Of a DNA stretch of 6,971 nucleotides, positions 1 to 6,406 are shown one piece after another. Made by a program: the position numbers and the translations under genes. The notes below the pieces were generated by a model. That model saw only the letters and a program-made list of their open reading frames with translations. It searched no databases and had not been told where the DNA came from. Every line of letters begins with the position of its first letter. Within the stretch, counting starts at the first letter, position 1. Source of the stretch: Xanthobacteraceae bacterium (GTDB lineage Bacteria; Pseudomonadota; Alphaproteobacteria; Rhizobiales; Xanthobacteraceae); assembly GCA_030043285.1 (NCBI GenBank), contig JASHXZ010000072.1:1-6971 (forward strand), given 5' to 3'.

Positions 1-1269
1 ATCTTTCTGGTCGATCCGCACAACGAGTATGGCCGCTGCTTTGGCGACAAAGCGCAGGTGCTGACTCCGGGAAATTTGCGGCTGCCGTTTTGGCTGTTCA
101 ATTTCGAGGAGATCGTCGACGCGTTTTTCGGCGGCAGGCCGGGTGTCGACGAGGAAGTCCAGATCCTGTCGGAAGCCATTCCGCTGGCGAAAGTCGCTTA
201 TTTGCAGTATCGCGCCAACGCCGATCGCCTCGTCGCCAAAAGGCGGGAAACGCGCGACGCCGGCTTCACCGCGGACACGCCGGTGCCCTATCGCATCGAG
301 GATCTGATCAGCTTGCTCGACGAGCACATGGGCAAGCTCGAAAACCGCCAGTCGCGGATGACCTATCACAAGCTGATCTCGCGCATCCAAACGATCCGCA
401 ATCATCCGCGCTATGCCTTCATGTTCGAGAATGCGAACATCGGCGGCGATACGATGGCCGAGACGCTGTGCCAGCTGTTTCGCCTGCCGCCGCAGGGCAA
501 GCCGATGACCATCATGCAGCTCGCCGGGTTTCCGGCCGAGGTGGTGGATTCCGTCGTTTCGGTGTTGTGCCGCATGGCGTTCGACTTCGGGCTATGGAGC
601 GACGGTGTAGCGCCGCTGCTGTTCGTCTGCGAAGAGGCCCATCGCTACGCGCCTGCCGACAACAAGATCGGTTTCGGGCCGACCCGCCGCGCGCTCTCCC
701 GCATTGCCAAGGAAGGCCGCAAGTACGGGGTCTTCCTCGGGCTCGTGACGCAGCGGCCGGCGGAGATCGATGCTACCATCGTCTCGCAGTGCTCGACGCT
801 CTTCGTGATGAGGTTGTCGAACGATCGCGATCAGGCCCTGATCCGCTCGGCGGCGTCGGATGCAGCCAGGAATTTGCTGTCGTTTATTCCTTCGCTTGGG
901 ACGCGCGAAGCATTTGCGTTCGGGCCCGGGGTGTCGCTGCCCACGCGGATGAGCTTTGAGGAACTGGCGGCGACCATGCGGCCAAATAGCGAAGCTATCG
1001 GCGATACGCGATCCGATGTGGGCGCCAATGTCACGCCCGATCTGATTGCCACCGTGATCGATCGATGGCGCGCGGCCAGCGCGAGCCAGCGCTCGCGCGA
1101 GTTCGACGCGCCGGATCGGGAACCGCCCGTCAACGTCCCGATGGCGCCAACGCACCAATCGCCGGTGTCTGCTCCGCGTCCAGATGCGCTGCGCGCAAGC
1201 ATCCTGAAAAAGCCGCTCGATCCGGCAGCCCTCGGCGGATTGTCAGCACCTTCGCCTCGGTTCAAATGA
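1..1269 (+). CDS. HerA/DUF87-like ATPase, C-terminal part (5' end outside window)
   Basis: The frame is open from base 1, so the gene is cut by the window edge and only the last 422 residues are visible. The GTG at 58 is not a likely start because the conserved segment DPHNEY (visible residues 5-10) lies before it; in HerA-type ATPases a DPHGEY-like segment follows the Walker A helix. The Walker A motif itself must lie to the left. Seen here: a Walker B strand LLFVCEEAH with the catalytic Glu pair (about 616-642), a sensor-like VTQRP (745-759), and the stretch STLFVMRLSNDRD typical of the HerA/FtsK-type hexameric fold. The last 100 or so residues are a Pro/Ala/Ser-rich, low-complexity tail. 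Family members are DNA-translocating or DNA-pumping ATPases, often paired with the NurA nuclease; no NurA is visible here. The ATPase assignment is firm, the biological role is not. Converges with the next gene across a 60-bp gap. Confidence 0.85.
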   Translation: MFLVDPHNEYGRCFGDKAQVLTPGNLRLPFWLFNFEEIVDAFFGGRPGVDEEVQILSEAIPLAKVAYLQYRANADRLVAKRRETRDAGFTADTPVPYRIEDLISLLDEHMGKLENRQSRMTYHKLISRIQTIRNHPRYAFMFENANIGGDTMAETLCQLFRLPPQGKPMTIMQLAGFPAEVVDSVVSVLCRMAFDFGLWSDGVAPLLFVCEEAHRYAPADNKIGFGPTRRALSRIAKEGRKYGVFLGLVTQRPAEIDATIVSQCSTLFVMRLSNDRDQALIRSAASDAARNLLSFIPSLGTREAFAFGPGVSLPTRMSFEELAATMRPNSEAIGDTRSDVGANVTPDLIATVIDRWRAASASQRSREFDAPDREPPVNVPMAPTHQSPVSAPRPDALRASILKKPLDPAALGGLSAPSPRFK

Positions 1270-1329
1270 TACTTGCGGGCGGAATCTGCGCCGACGCCGG
1301 TGGCGGCCGCGCCAGTGCCGGCGCCGCAG

Positions 1330-2319
1330 CTACTGCGTGCCCGCCAGGTTGGCGTCCTTGATCACCTTGGCCCAGCGCGTGGTCTCCGACTTTATATAGT
1401 CGTCGAGCTGCGCCAGCGATTGGTTGCCGAGCCCGATCATGCCGAGCTTCTCCAGGGGCCCGGCCATCTCCGGCGAGTGGACGGCGGCGTTCACGTCCTT
1501 ATTAAGCTTTTCGAGGATCGGCTGCGGCGTGCCGCCCGGCGCGAGCAGCATCTGCCAGGCAACGGTGTTCGGCCACGACGGCAGGCCGACCTCGGCAAGC
1601 GGTTTGATGTCCGGCGCCGTGGAGAACGGTTTATCGCTGGTGATGCCGAGAACGCGGGCCTTGCCGGCCCTGATCTGCGGCAACATCGGCCCGAGGTCGA
1701 CGAACAGCACATCGATCTGGTCTGAGATCAGCGCGAGCGTAGCCGGCTCGCTGCCGCGGTAGGGCACATGGGTCATCGTGATGCCAGTCAGGCTCGAGAA
1801 CAGCGCGGCGCACAGATGATGGAATGCGCCGACGCCGCCGGAGCCATAGGTCAGCGGCTTGCCCTCGGCGTCTCGCTTCTTGGCGAGCGCCACCAGGTCC
1901 GCCACGCTGTGCACCGGCAATGACGGATTGACGGTCAGCACAAACGGCACGCCGGCCACGATCGACACCGGCACCAGGGTCTTCAACGGCTCGTAGGACA
2001 GATGCTTGAAGATGGTGGGGTTCATCGCCATGGTGCCGCTGGTGCCCTGCATCAGCGTGTAGCCGTCCGGCTTCGCATTGGCGGTGACCGTTGCGGCGAG
2101 CGTCGTGCCGCCGCCCGGCCGGTTCTCGATGATGAATGACTTGCCGTATTTGTTCTCGAGGATGTGCGCATAAGCGCGCGCCAGGACGTCGGTGCCGCCG
2201 CCGGGAGCGAACGGCACCAGGATGGTCACGTTGCGGGTCGGATAATCTTGCGCCCGCGCCGCGATCGGCATCGCGGTGAGCGCGGTGAGGACCACCACAA
2301 TCGCCTGCCATCGGCTCAT
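1330..2319 (-). CDS. Bug/TctC family tripartite tricarboxylate transporter substrate-binding protein
   Basis: Encodes 329 residues, normal for Bug receptors. Residues 1-23 are a Sec signal peptide (hydrophobic IVVVLTALTAMPIA, then an ARA cleavage site before QDYPTR). The mature protein opens with the family signature: YPTRNVTILVPFAPGGGTD (26-44), then FIIENRPGGG (62-71), DGYTL (85-89), YGSGGVG (158-164), HVPYRGSEPA (184-193) and DVLFVDLG (203-210). Bug proteins bind small carboxylated or amide solutes in the periplasm; the ligand cannot be read from the sequence. No TctA/TctB membrane genes lie next to it, so it is an orphan receptor, common in Burkholderiales and Rhizobiales. The ATG at 2319 was chosen because AGGAG sits 8 nt before it. 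An ATG six bases upstream (2325) has only 2 nt of spacing, and a further upstream extension adds a non-signal-like leader. Confidence 0.93.
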   Translation of the reverse strand: MSRWQAIVVVLTALTAMPIAARAQDYPTRNVTILVPFAPGGGTDVLARAYAHILENKYGKSFIIENRPGGGTTLAATVTANAKPDGYTLMQGTSGTMAMNPTIFKHLSYEPLKTLVPVSIVAGVPFVLTVNPSLPVHSVADLVALAKKRDAEGKPLTYGSGGVGAFHHLCAALFSSLTGITMTHVPYRGSEPATLALISDQIDVLFVDLGPMLPQIRAGKARVLGITSDKPFSTAPDIKPLAEVGLPSWPNTVAWQMLLAPGGTPQPILEKLNKDVNAAVHSPEMAGPLEKLGMIGLGNQSLAQLDDYIKSETTRWAKVIKDANLAGTQ

Positions 2320-2327
2320 GACCATCT

Positions 2328-2332
2328 CTCCT
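2328..2332 (-). promoter_or_regulatory. Shine-Dalgarno AGGAG deciding the Bug receptor start
   Basis: On the minus strand AGGAG lies 8 nt before the ATG at 2319 and only 2 nt before the ATG at 2325. This favours the downstream start, which also gives the cleanest signal peptide. Confidence 0.7.
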
Positions 2333-2472
2333 GCGTTGCCCGCCAGTGGCCGTGTCCGGCGAGGCAAGATTAGCGGAGGAGCCGGCGGGCGCTAGGCGCC
2401 ATAGCAGCGCAGGCGGCGCGACAGGCTTGGCGCCTTGTTGCGCCCCCAATCGGTGGTTGGGACGCGGCGATT

Positions 2473-2499
2473 AACCCGATAGCGATTTGCTATTGGGTT
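2473..2499. terminator. Imperfect hairpin over the stop codon of the adaptor gene, possible operon terminator
   Basis: Bases 2473-2483 and 2489-2499 form an 11-bp inverted repeat around the 5-nt loop GATTT. Read on the plus strand the only irregular pair is a G-T wobble (2478/2494); on the minus strand the same position is an A-C mismatch. The TAG stop of the membrane-fusion protein gene (2492-2490) lies inside the stem. It is placed to end the minus-strand exporter transcript, but only TTAAT follows and there is no real U-tract, so termination strength is uncertain. Confidence 0.4.
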
Positions 2500-3548
2500 T
2501 CGACTTGGCCGGATTTGAAATAAACGTCGACCTGTTCGCCAACAACGAGGGGTCCGGGACTGGGCAAATCCACAGCGACCGCCAGCACATCGGCATCGTT
2601 GAACTTACGTGGATCGCCGGAATTGATCCGGCTCGGACCGACGACGCGGGCGATGGACGAAACCCTTCCGTCAAAATCACGGCCGCGAAACGCCGCGGCG
2701 CGAACCACCACACTTTGCCCGACCCGGATTTTTCCGAGATATTGCTGATCCACTTCGGCGCGCACGCGCAACGCCGAGAGATCGCCCATGACGAGAAGCG
2801 GCGACTGCGACGTCGGCAGGGCCGCTTCGCCTTTCTTGGCGTCGACTTGCAAGACGACGCCGTCGGCCGGGGCGCGGATTCGGGTCTTTTCAAGCTCCGC
2901 CTGCGCCAGCTTCCATTCGGCTTCCGCCACATTGAGCTCGCCCTCCGCACGGGTCGGCAATGGCGTGTCAGCGGAGGCCTTGAGCTTGGCGAGTGCGTCC
3001 TGCTGTTCGCGCAAATGATCCTGCACACGCGACAGCGCGGCGCGCGCGGCGTCGAGATCGGCCTTCGATGCAGTGCCGGACCGCCAGCCGGCGGTGACCT
3101 TGTCCAGCGCCGATTGCGCATCGGCGGCACTGCGCTCGGCATCGGCGACCGCGTCCTCGGCCTTTCGCCGTGGCGCCGCGCCTGATGGCATGGACTGGTC
3201 GTTGCGGGCGCGCTTGTGCAAGGCGACCTGTGCGGCGGCTTCGGCCACTTTCGCCAACGCTTCCGAGTCATCGAGCCGGACCAGCAATTCGCCGGCGAAC
3301 ACCTCTTCGTTGGCTTTGACCAGCACGTCGGCAATCGGTCCGGGCGCCGCCGCGGCGATCTTGATCTCTCCCGCGCGCGGCTCGACCCGTCCAAGCGCCA
3401 CGGTTTCCCAGGAGCCCGGCAGCGCCGAAGCGGGCGGATCCGGCGGCAGTTCCTCGGCGCGAAATTCCTGCGCAAATCGCGGAACCGTCGAAGCGACCAA
3501 CAAAACGACGGCTCCAAGCAACATTATCTTTTTGTTTCGCGTGAGCAT
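2490..3548 (-). CDS. HlyD-family periplasmic adaptor (DevB-like membrane fusion protein) of an ABC exporter
   Basis: Encodes 352 residues. An N-terminal signal anchor (about 8-22, MLLGAVVLLVASTV) is followed by ALGRVEPRAGEI (51-62), the start of the first lipoyl half and characteristic of DevB-type adaptors. Next come an Ala/Glu/Lys-rich alpha-helical hairpin (about 95-222, predicted coiled coil), the second lipoyl half with RIRAPADGVVLQVDAKKGE (223-241), and a beta-barrel domain (about 255-345). The role is to bridge the inner-membrane ABC permease to an outer-membrane TolC-type channel, which is not encoded here. It is the last gene of the operon, starting 12 bp after the ATPase stop. The ATG at 3548 was chosen because GGAG lies 6 nt upstream; a TTG at 3560 in the same frame overlaps the ATPase stop and lacks a ribosome site. 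DevB versus generic HlyD is a motif-based call. Confidence 0.9.
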   Translation of the reverse strand: MLTRNKKIMLLGAVVLLVASTVPRFAQEFRAEELPPDPPASALPGSWETVALGRVEPRAGEIKIAAAAPGPIADVLVKANEEVFAGELLVRLDDSEALAKVAEAAAQVALHKRARNDQSMPSGAAPRRKAEDAVADAERSAADAQSALDKVTAGWRSGTASKADLDAARAALSRVQDHLREQQDALAKLKASADTPLPTRAEGELNVAEAEWKLAQAELEKTRIRAPADGVVLQVDAKKGEAALPTSQSPLLVMGDLSALRVRAEVDQQYLGKIRVGQSVVVRAAAFRGRDFDGRVSSIARVVGPSRINSGDPRKFNDADVLAVAVDLPSPGPLVVGEQVDVYFKSGQVETQ

Positions 3549-3554
3549 GCCATT

Positions 3555-3558
3555 CTCC
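3555..3558 (-). promoter_or_regulatory. Shine-Dalgarno GGAG for the adaptor gene
   Basis: On the minus strand GGAG lies 6 nt before the ATG at 3548, within the 12-bp spacer after the ATPase stop codon. It fixes the adaptor start and shows that this gene has its own initiation site inside the operon. Confidence 0.65.
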
Positions 3559-3560
3559 AA

Positions 3561-4292
3561 TCAGCTCGCGTATTTCAACGCGCGAAGGGGGCTGGTGCGT
3601 CCTCCGCCGCGTTGATCGCTGACAATTCGACCGTCTTCGATGCGAAGAATCCGATCCGCGAACGGCATGATGCGCGGATCATGCGTGACGATGAACAGCG
3701 CGCGCGTCGGATCCTTGGCGATCTCGGCCAGCATCATCATGACGGCGTGACCATTCTCGCTGTCGAGTGCCGCCGTCGGTTCGTCGGCGAGGATGACGGA
3801 TGCATCGCCGACGATCGCGCGGGCAACGGCCACGCGTTGCTGTTCGCCGCCACTGAGCTCGCGCGGAAACGCTCTTGCCTTGTGCGACAGTCCTACCGTC
3901 GCCAGGGCTTTCTCGGCTTTGATCCGCGCCATCCGCGAGCATCCGCCGCGCACGTCGAGCGCCAGGCGAACATTTTCCGCGGCCGTCAGGGTCGGAAACA
4001 AATGATAGGATTGAAACACGAACCCCACATTGTCCCGCCGCAACGCCGCCAGTTCTTCGGCGTCGAGTCCCGTCGTCGAACGACCGCGAATCTCGACGGT
4101 GCCGCCGGTCGGAGACAACATGCATCCGAGCACGGAAAGAAGCGTCGTCTTGCCGCTGCCGGAGGGGCCCATCAGCAAGGTCAACTCGCCGCCGACAAGC
4201 GACAGATTGATGCTTTTGAGCGCTTCAACGCGCGCAGGCCCTTCGCCCAGCACCTTCACGATATTGGTCGCCTCGATCATGGTTGTCGTCAT
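3561..4292 (-). CDS. ABC transporter ATP-binding protein (DevA/LolD/MacB-type)
   Basis: Encodes 243 residues with every nucleotide-binding motif intact: Walker A GPSGSGKT (42-49), Q-loop Gln in FVFQSYHLFP (Q94), signature LSGGE (146-150), Walker B VILADEPTAALD (166-177) and H-loop His in IVTHD (H204). This is the DevA/MacB/LolD subgroup that drives mechanotransmission-type exporters and not importers. Its ATG (4292-4290) overlaps the permease stop TGA (4291-4289) as ATGA, and no Shine-Dalgarno is evident, so translational coupling is likely. A second in-frame ATG (4280) four codons on is an alternative start. A longer frame reading back into the permease gene gives an Arg/His-rich leader unlike the family and was rejected. 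It works with the permease upstream and the adaptor downstream. Confidence 0.95.
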   Translation of the reverse strand: MTTTMIEATNIVKVLGEGPARVEALKSINLSLVGGELTLLMGPSGSGKTTLLSVLGCMLSPTGGTVEIRGRSTTGLDAEELAALRRDNVGFVFQSYHLFPTLTAAENVRLALDVRGGCSRMARIKAEKALATVGLSHKARAFPRELSGGEQQRVAVARAIVGDASVILADEPTAALDSENGHAVMMMLAEIAKDPTRALFIVTHDPRIMPFADRILRIEDGRIVSDQRGGGRTSPLRALKYAS

Positions 4293-5425
4293 TGCGCGAA
4301 CACCGCGACGGGATCGATGCGCGTCACCACCCTGATGGCGGAAACCGCCGCTATGGCGCACATCGCGAGCGTCAGCACGAACAGGCCGAGCGTCAGCTCC
4401 GGCGTCATGACGATTGGCAAGGCCGCATCGGCGGTCGCCCTCACCAACATCAGGTCGATGCAGGCCGCGACCGAGAAGCCGATGACGGCGCTGAGCAGCG
4501 CCTGGCTGAGGATGACCTTGAGGATGTAAATCTGCGACGAGCCGATGGCGCGAAGCGTGGCAAATTCCTTCAGATGATCTTTCGTCGAGGAATACAGCGT
4601 CTGCGCCACGATGATCGTGCCGACGATGACGCCGAGTATGGCGCTGCCCAGCAGAGCGGCTCCGGCGCCGGTGTCGAACAGCCAGAACTGACGGGTGCGG
4701 TGACGAAACTCCTCCGATGTCAGGACCTCGGCGTCAGACAGGTGCGCCACAAGCTCGCCGCGCACCGCCGCTGCGTCGGCATTCGGCGCCAAGCGCACCA
4801 TGAAGTAATTCGCCTCGTTGGGCGGCACGCCCAGATAGGCTCGCGCCCGCTCGAGCGATGTAAAAACGTTCGGCATCGTCGTGAACGAGCGGATGCCGCT
4901 GCTGGCAGCGACGACCCGCGCCTTTTGATTGTCGATCTCGGCGTGTTCGCCGATTTTTGTGATGCCGAGCTCATCGAAATACGATCGGTCGACGGCGACG
5001 CCTTCGGGCAGCGACAGATCGCGGAGATTCCCCTCGACCAGATTCCAGGGCTGCAATCCGGCGGAGTTTTCGGGGGTGCCGACGACGAGCACCGGCGTGG
5101 AGGCGCCGCCGTTCGGCTTGCGCCAGGACGCATAACCGACAACGGCCGGCACCGCCGCCTTGACCCCGTTGACCGATAAAGCCTGGAGACGCTCGCGGCC
5201 GGACAGCAACGAGGAGTCCTCGAAGCTTTTGGTTTCGCTGGGGACGATCCAGAAATCGGCATGCGCATGGTCGATCATCGTCGTGACCATGCGCTCGAAG
5301 CTCAGGAAGACGCCGAGCTGAACGGTGACGAGCACGATCGAAAACACGATCCCCACGGCGGTGGCGATCAGTCTAACCCGGTCATGAAACAGATTGCGGG
5401 ATGCAAGCGTGAGGATCAGCGTCAT
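4289..5425 (-). CDS. ABC exporter permease, DevC/FtsX-MacB type
   Basis: Encodes 378 residues with the four-helix MacB/FtsX layout. TM1 is about 18-40 (RLIATAVGIVFSIVLVTVQL), followed by a periplasmic domain of about 210 residues, then TM2 about 252-277, TM3 about 302-326 and TM4 about 343-366. The coupling segment KEFATLRAIGSS (286-297) after TM2 is the conserved contact with the ATPase in this superfamily. The C-terminus RIDPVAVFAQ is also typical (DPxxVF). Start choice: the ATG at 5425 gives MTLILTLASRNLFHD, a normal short cytosolic N-terminus. The open frame continues back to a TTG at 5518, but that adds 31 unusual residues. Neither start has a clear Shine-Dalgarno, so the exact start is uncertain. 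First gene of the operon; its stop overlaps the ATPase start by ATGA. The substrate is unknown; cyanobacterial DevBCA exports envelope glycolipids, but that cannot be transferred here. Confidence 0.9.
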   Translation of the reverse strand: MTLILTLASRNLFHDRVRLIATAVGIVFSIVLVTVQLGVFLSFERMVTTMIDHAHADFWIVPSETKSFEDSSLLSGRERLQALSVNGVKAAVPAVVGYASWRKPNGGASTPVLVVGTPENSAGLQPWNLVEGNLRDLSLPEGVAVDRSYFDELGITKIGEHAEIDNQKARVVAASSGIRSFTTMPNVFTSLERARAYLGVPPNEANYFMVRLAPNADAAAVRGELVAHLSDAEVLTSEEFRHRTRQFWLFDTGAGAALLGSAILGVIVGTIIVAQTLYSSTKDHLKEFATLRAIGSSQIYILKVILSQALLSAVIGFSVAACIDLMLVRATADAALPIVMTPELTLGLFVLTLAMCAIAAVSAIRVVTRIDPVAVFAQ

Positions 5426-5501
5426 CGCGCCATGCAGCAAATCAGGTGTATGAGCAGTCCACGAAACGACATAGTTTTTGACGAGTCCCCACTCGGCTCG
5501 A

Positions 5502-5514
5502 CGACGGTCCGTCG
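5502..5514. promoter_or_regulatory. 13-bp dyad CGACGG-T-CCGTCG upstream of the exporter operon
   Basis: A perfect inverted repeat with 6-bp arms and one central base lies about 77 bp upstream of the permease ATG, where a regulator site or leader structure could act. No regulator gene is adjacent, so operator function is only a guess. Confidence 0.25.
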
Positions 5515-5671
5515 CCAATGATGATAAAATTCAGCAACGTCGCGACTGGTGGAATCCAATCCCACCCGCTGTGGCGCACCGCGGACGTCCCTGTTTGCCC
5601 GCACAGTCGCCGCAAATCGCGAGTTGAAGAGTGCCAACTAAAATCACGCAGGTAATCCTTCGTTGGCGATC

Positions 5672-5688
5672 AGTTGCGACACGCAATT
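5672..5688. repeat. Inverted repeat TTGCG-ACA-CGCAA
   Basis: The core TTGCG (5674-5678) and CGCAA (5682-5686) surround ACA; one G-T wobble and one A-T pair extend it to 5672-5688. It is the first of a run of dyads in the gene-poor spacer. It has the shape of a small operator or a short hairpin; no function is assigned. Confidence 0.4.
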
Positions 5689-5694
5689 CACTCC

Positions 5695-5717
5695 TCGAGC
5701 TCGAGTCGTGAGCTCGA
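5695..5717. repeat. Perfect 8-bp hairpin TCGAGCTC / GAGCTCGA
   Basis: Arms 5695-5702 and 5710-5717 are exact reverse complements around the 7-nt loop GAGTCGT. The left arm also lies inside a 12-bp perfect palindrome, CTCGAGCTCGAG (5694-5705), so two alternative pairings exist. No T-tract follows on either strand, so it is not a standard terminator. Confidence 0.55.
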
Positions 5718-5731
5718 ATGGACGTGTCGCC

Positions 5732-5744
5732 GCAGCAAAGCTGC
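5732..5744. repeat. Small hairpin GCAGC-AAA-GCTGC
   Basis: A perfect 5-bp stem with a 3-nt loop, lying between two longer hairpins. On its own it could be chance; it is listed because it is part of the run. Confidence 0.35.
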
Positions 5745-5750
5745 TGGATT

Positions 5751-5770
5751 CTGATTCGCACTGGAATCAG
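5751..5770. repeat. Perfect 7-bp hairpin CTGATTC / GAATCAG
   Basis: Arms 5751-5757 and 5764-5770 are exact reverse complements around the 6-nt loop GCACTG. It follows the preceding hairpin by only 6 bases. Confidence 0.5.
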
Positions 5771-5772
5771 CG

Positions 5773-5828
5773 CGCAGGAGCGAAGCCATTCACCTGCGGT
5801 TCGCTGGCAGTCCGATAGATTCTGCCGG
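5773..5828. repeat. Overlapping stem set (6 bp, 6 bp and 7 bp)
   Basis: CGCAGG (5773-5778) pairs with CCTGCG (5793-5798). AGCGAA (5779-5784), inside that loop, pairs with TTCGCT (5800-5805) outside it. CTGGCAG (5804-5810) pairs with CTGCCGG (5822-5828) with one wobble. The first two cross each other as in a pseudoknot, but the connecting loops of 0 and 1 nt make simultaneous folding unlikely, so they are better viewed as alternatives. Confidence 0.35.
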
Positions 5829-5853
5829 CCTCATTGCCAATAGGCATCACACA

Positions 5854-5891
5854 GCAAAGGTGCCGTCGTGACCCGTTGCGGTGCCCTTTGC
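5854..5891. repeat. 7-bp inverted repeat GCAAAGG / CCTTTGC with long loop
   Basis: Arms 5854-5860 and 5885-5891 are exact reverse complements separated by 24 bases. The direct repeat GGTGCC also occurs near both arms (5859-5864 and 5880-5885). Confidence 0.35.
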
Positions 5892-5967
5892 GCAGTAAAA
5901 TGCGGCGATTGGAAGGCGGGTCCGCACACGGTTTTGCGGCTGGCGCTCGACGAAAACTCGTATCCGA

Positions 5968-5989
5968 CAATCGTGATATCGCGCGATTG
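5968..5989. repeat. 8-bp hairpin CAATCGTG / CGCGATTG
   Basis: Arms 5968-5975 and 5982-5989 pair with one G-T wobble around the loop ATATCG. It is the last clear stem of the run in the gene-poor spacer. Confidence 0.45.
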
Positions 5990-6401
5990 ATCCGCTCCAG
6001 TCACTTCCACAACAGCCCGTCGCAACAGGTATTTGCTACGCCGCAATCGAATGTCGGCCCTTAGGAGTGCTGCGGAAGTGATCGCGATGGGCTCAAAACC
6101 GCATGACGGATCCTCCTGACAGCGACCACCACGTGAGTTCCTGTGCGGCCGGTCTGCGGCAATCTGCCTCTCCGCGTGCCCTCCTTCGATTGGAACCGGA
6201 ACCAACGCGCCCTGGGATGCTTTTGATGCGCCGTGACCCGGTTGCTCCTGGCAACGTCAACTAAGGGATATTCCGCCGACACATCCTAACGTGCGCGATC
6301 AACATTGGCGCAATTGAACCATCGGGCTCTTCGGCTTTCCTTTGGCCAGTCACCGCGCCGAGTGGAACTTGCAGTTCGACGCGTGCGGGTGAGCCAATCA
6401 A

Positions 6402-6406
6402 AGGAG
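6402..6406 (+). promoter_or_regulatory. Shine-Dalgarno AGGAG for the Gly-rich protein gene
   Basis: AAGGAG ends 6 nt before the ATG at 6413. An in-frame ATG at 6407 directly abuts the motif and is too close, so 6413 is the chosen start. Confidence 0.75.

Noticed and set aside
90..959. A 289-codon plus-strand frame inside the HerA-like gene
   Set aside because: Out-of-frame shadow. The in-frame product carries DPHNEY, Walker B and the TQRP sensor region.
1309..1324. Short GC hairpin GCGCC / GGCGC between the two converging genes
   Set aside because: Only 5 bp and no T-tract on either strand; in such GC-rich DNA this is expected by chance, so I do not call a bidirectional terminator.
2471..3517. 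A 348-codon minus-strand frame overlapping the adaptor gene
   Set aside because: Arg/Pro/Ser-rich out-of-frame product; the adaptor frame has lipoyl, coiled-coil and beta-barrel regions and a good ribosome site.
3216..4529. A 437-codon open frame on the plus strand opposite the adaptor and ATPase genes
   Set aside because: It is the antisense of genes with complete ABC-transporter motifs. Its product is Arg/Gly/His-rich with no recognisable motif, as expected from high-GC antisense frames.
4283..5179. A 298-codon plus-strand open frame opposite the permease
   Set aside because: Arg/Asp/Gly-rich antisense product; the minus strand encodes a clear four-helix permease in the same place.
5773..5805. 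H-type pseudoknot from the two crossing 6-bp stems
   Set aside because: The linkers would be 0 and 1 nt, too short to cross 6-bp stems, so only one stem can form at a time.
5834..6064. A 76-codon plus-strand frame in the spacer
   Set aside because: No Shine-Dalgarno, Arg/Ser-rich composition and no motif I recognise; more likely chance or remnant than a gene.
6192..6202. GGAACCGGAACC, resembling the -35 element of EcfG general-stress promoters
   Set aside because: No GTT -10 element at a 16-18 base spacing follows either GGAAC copy. The GGAAC at 6363 also lacks one.
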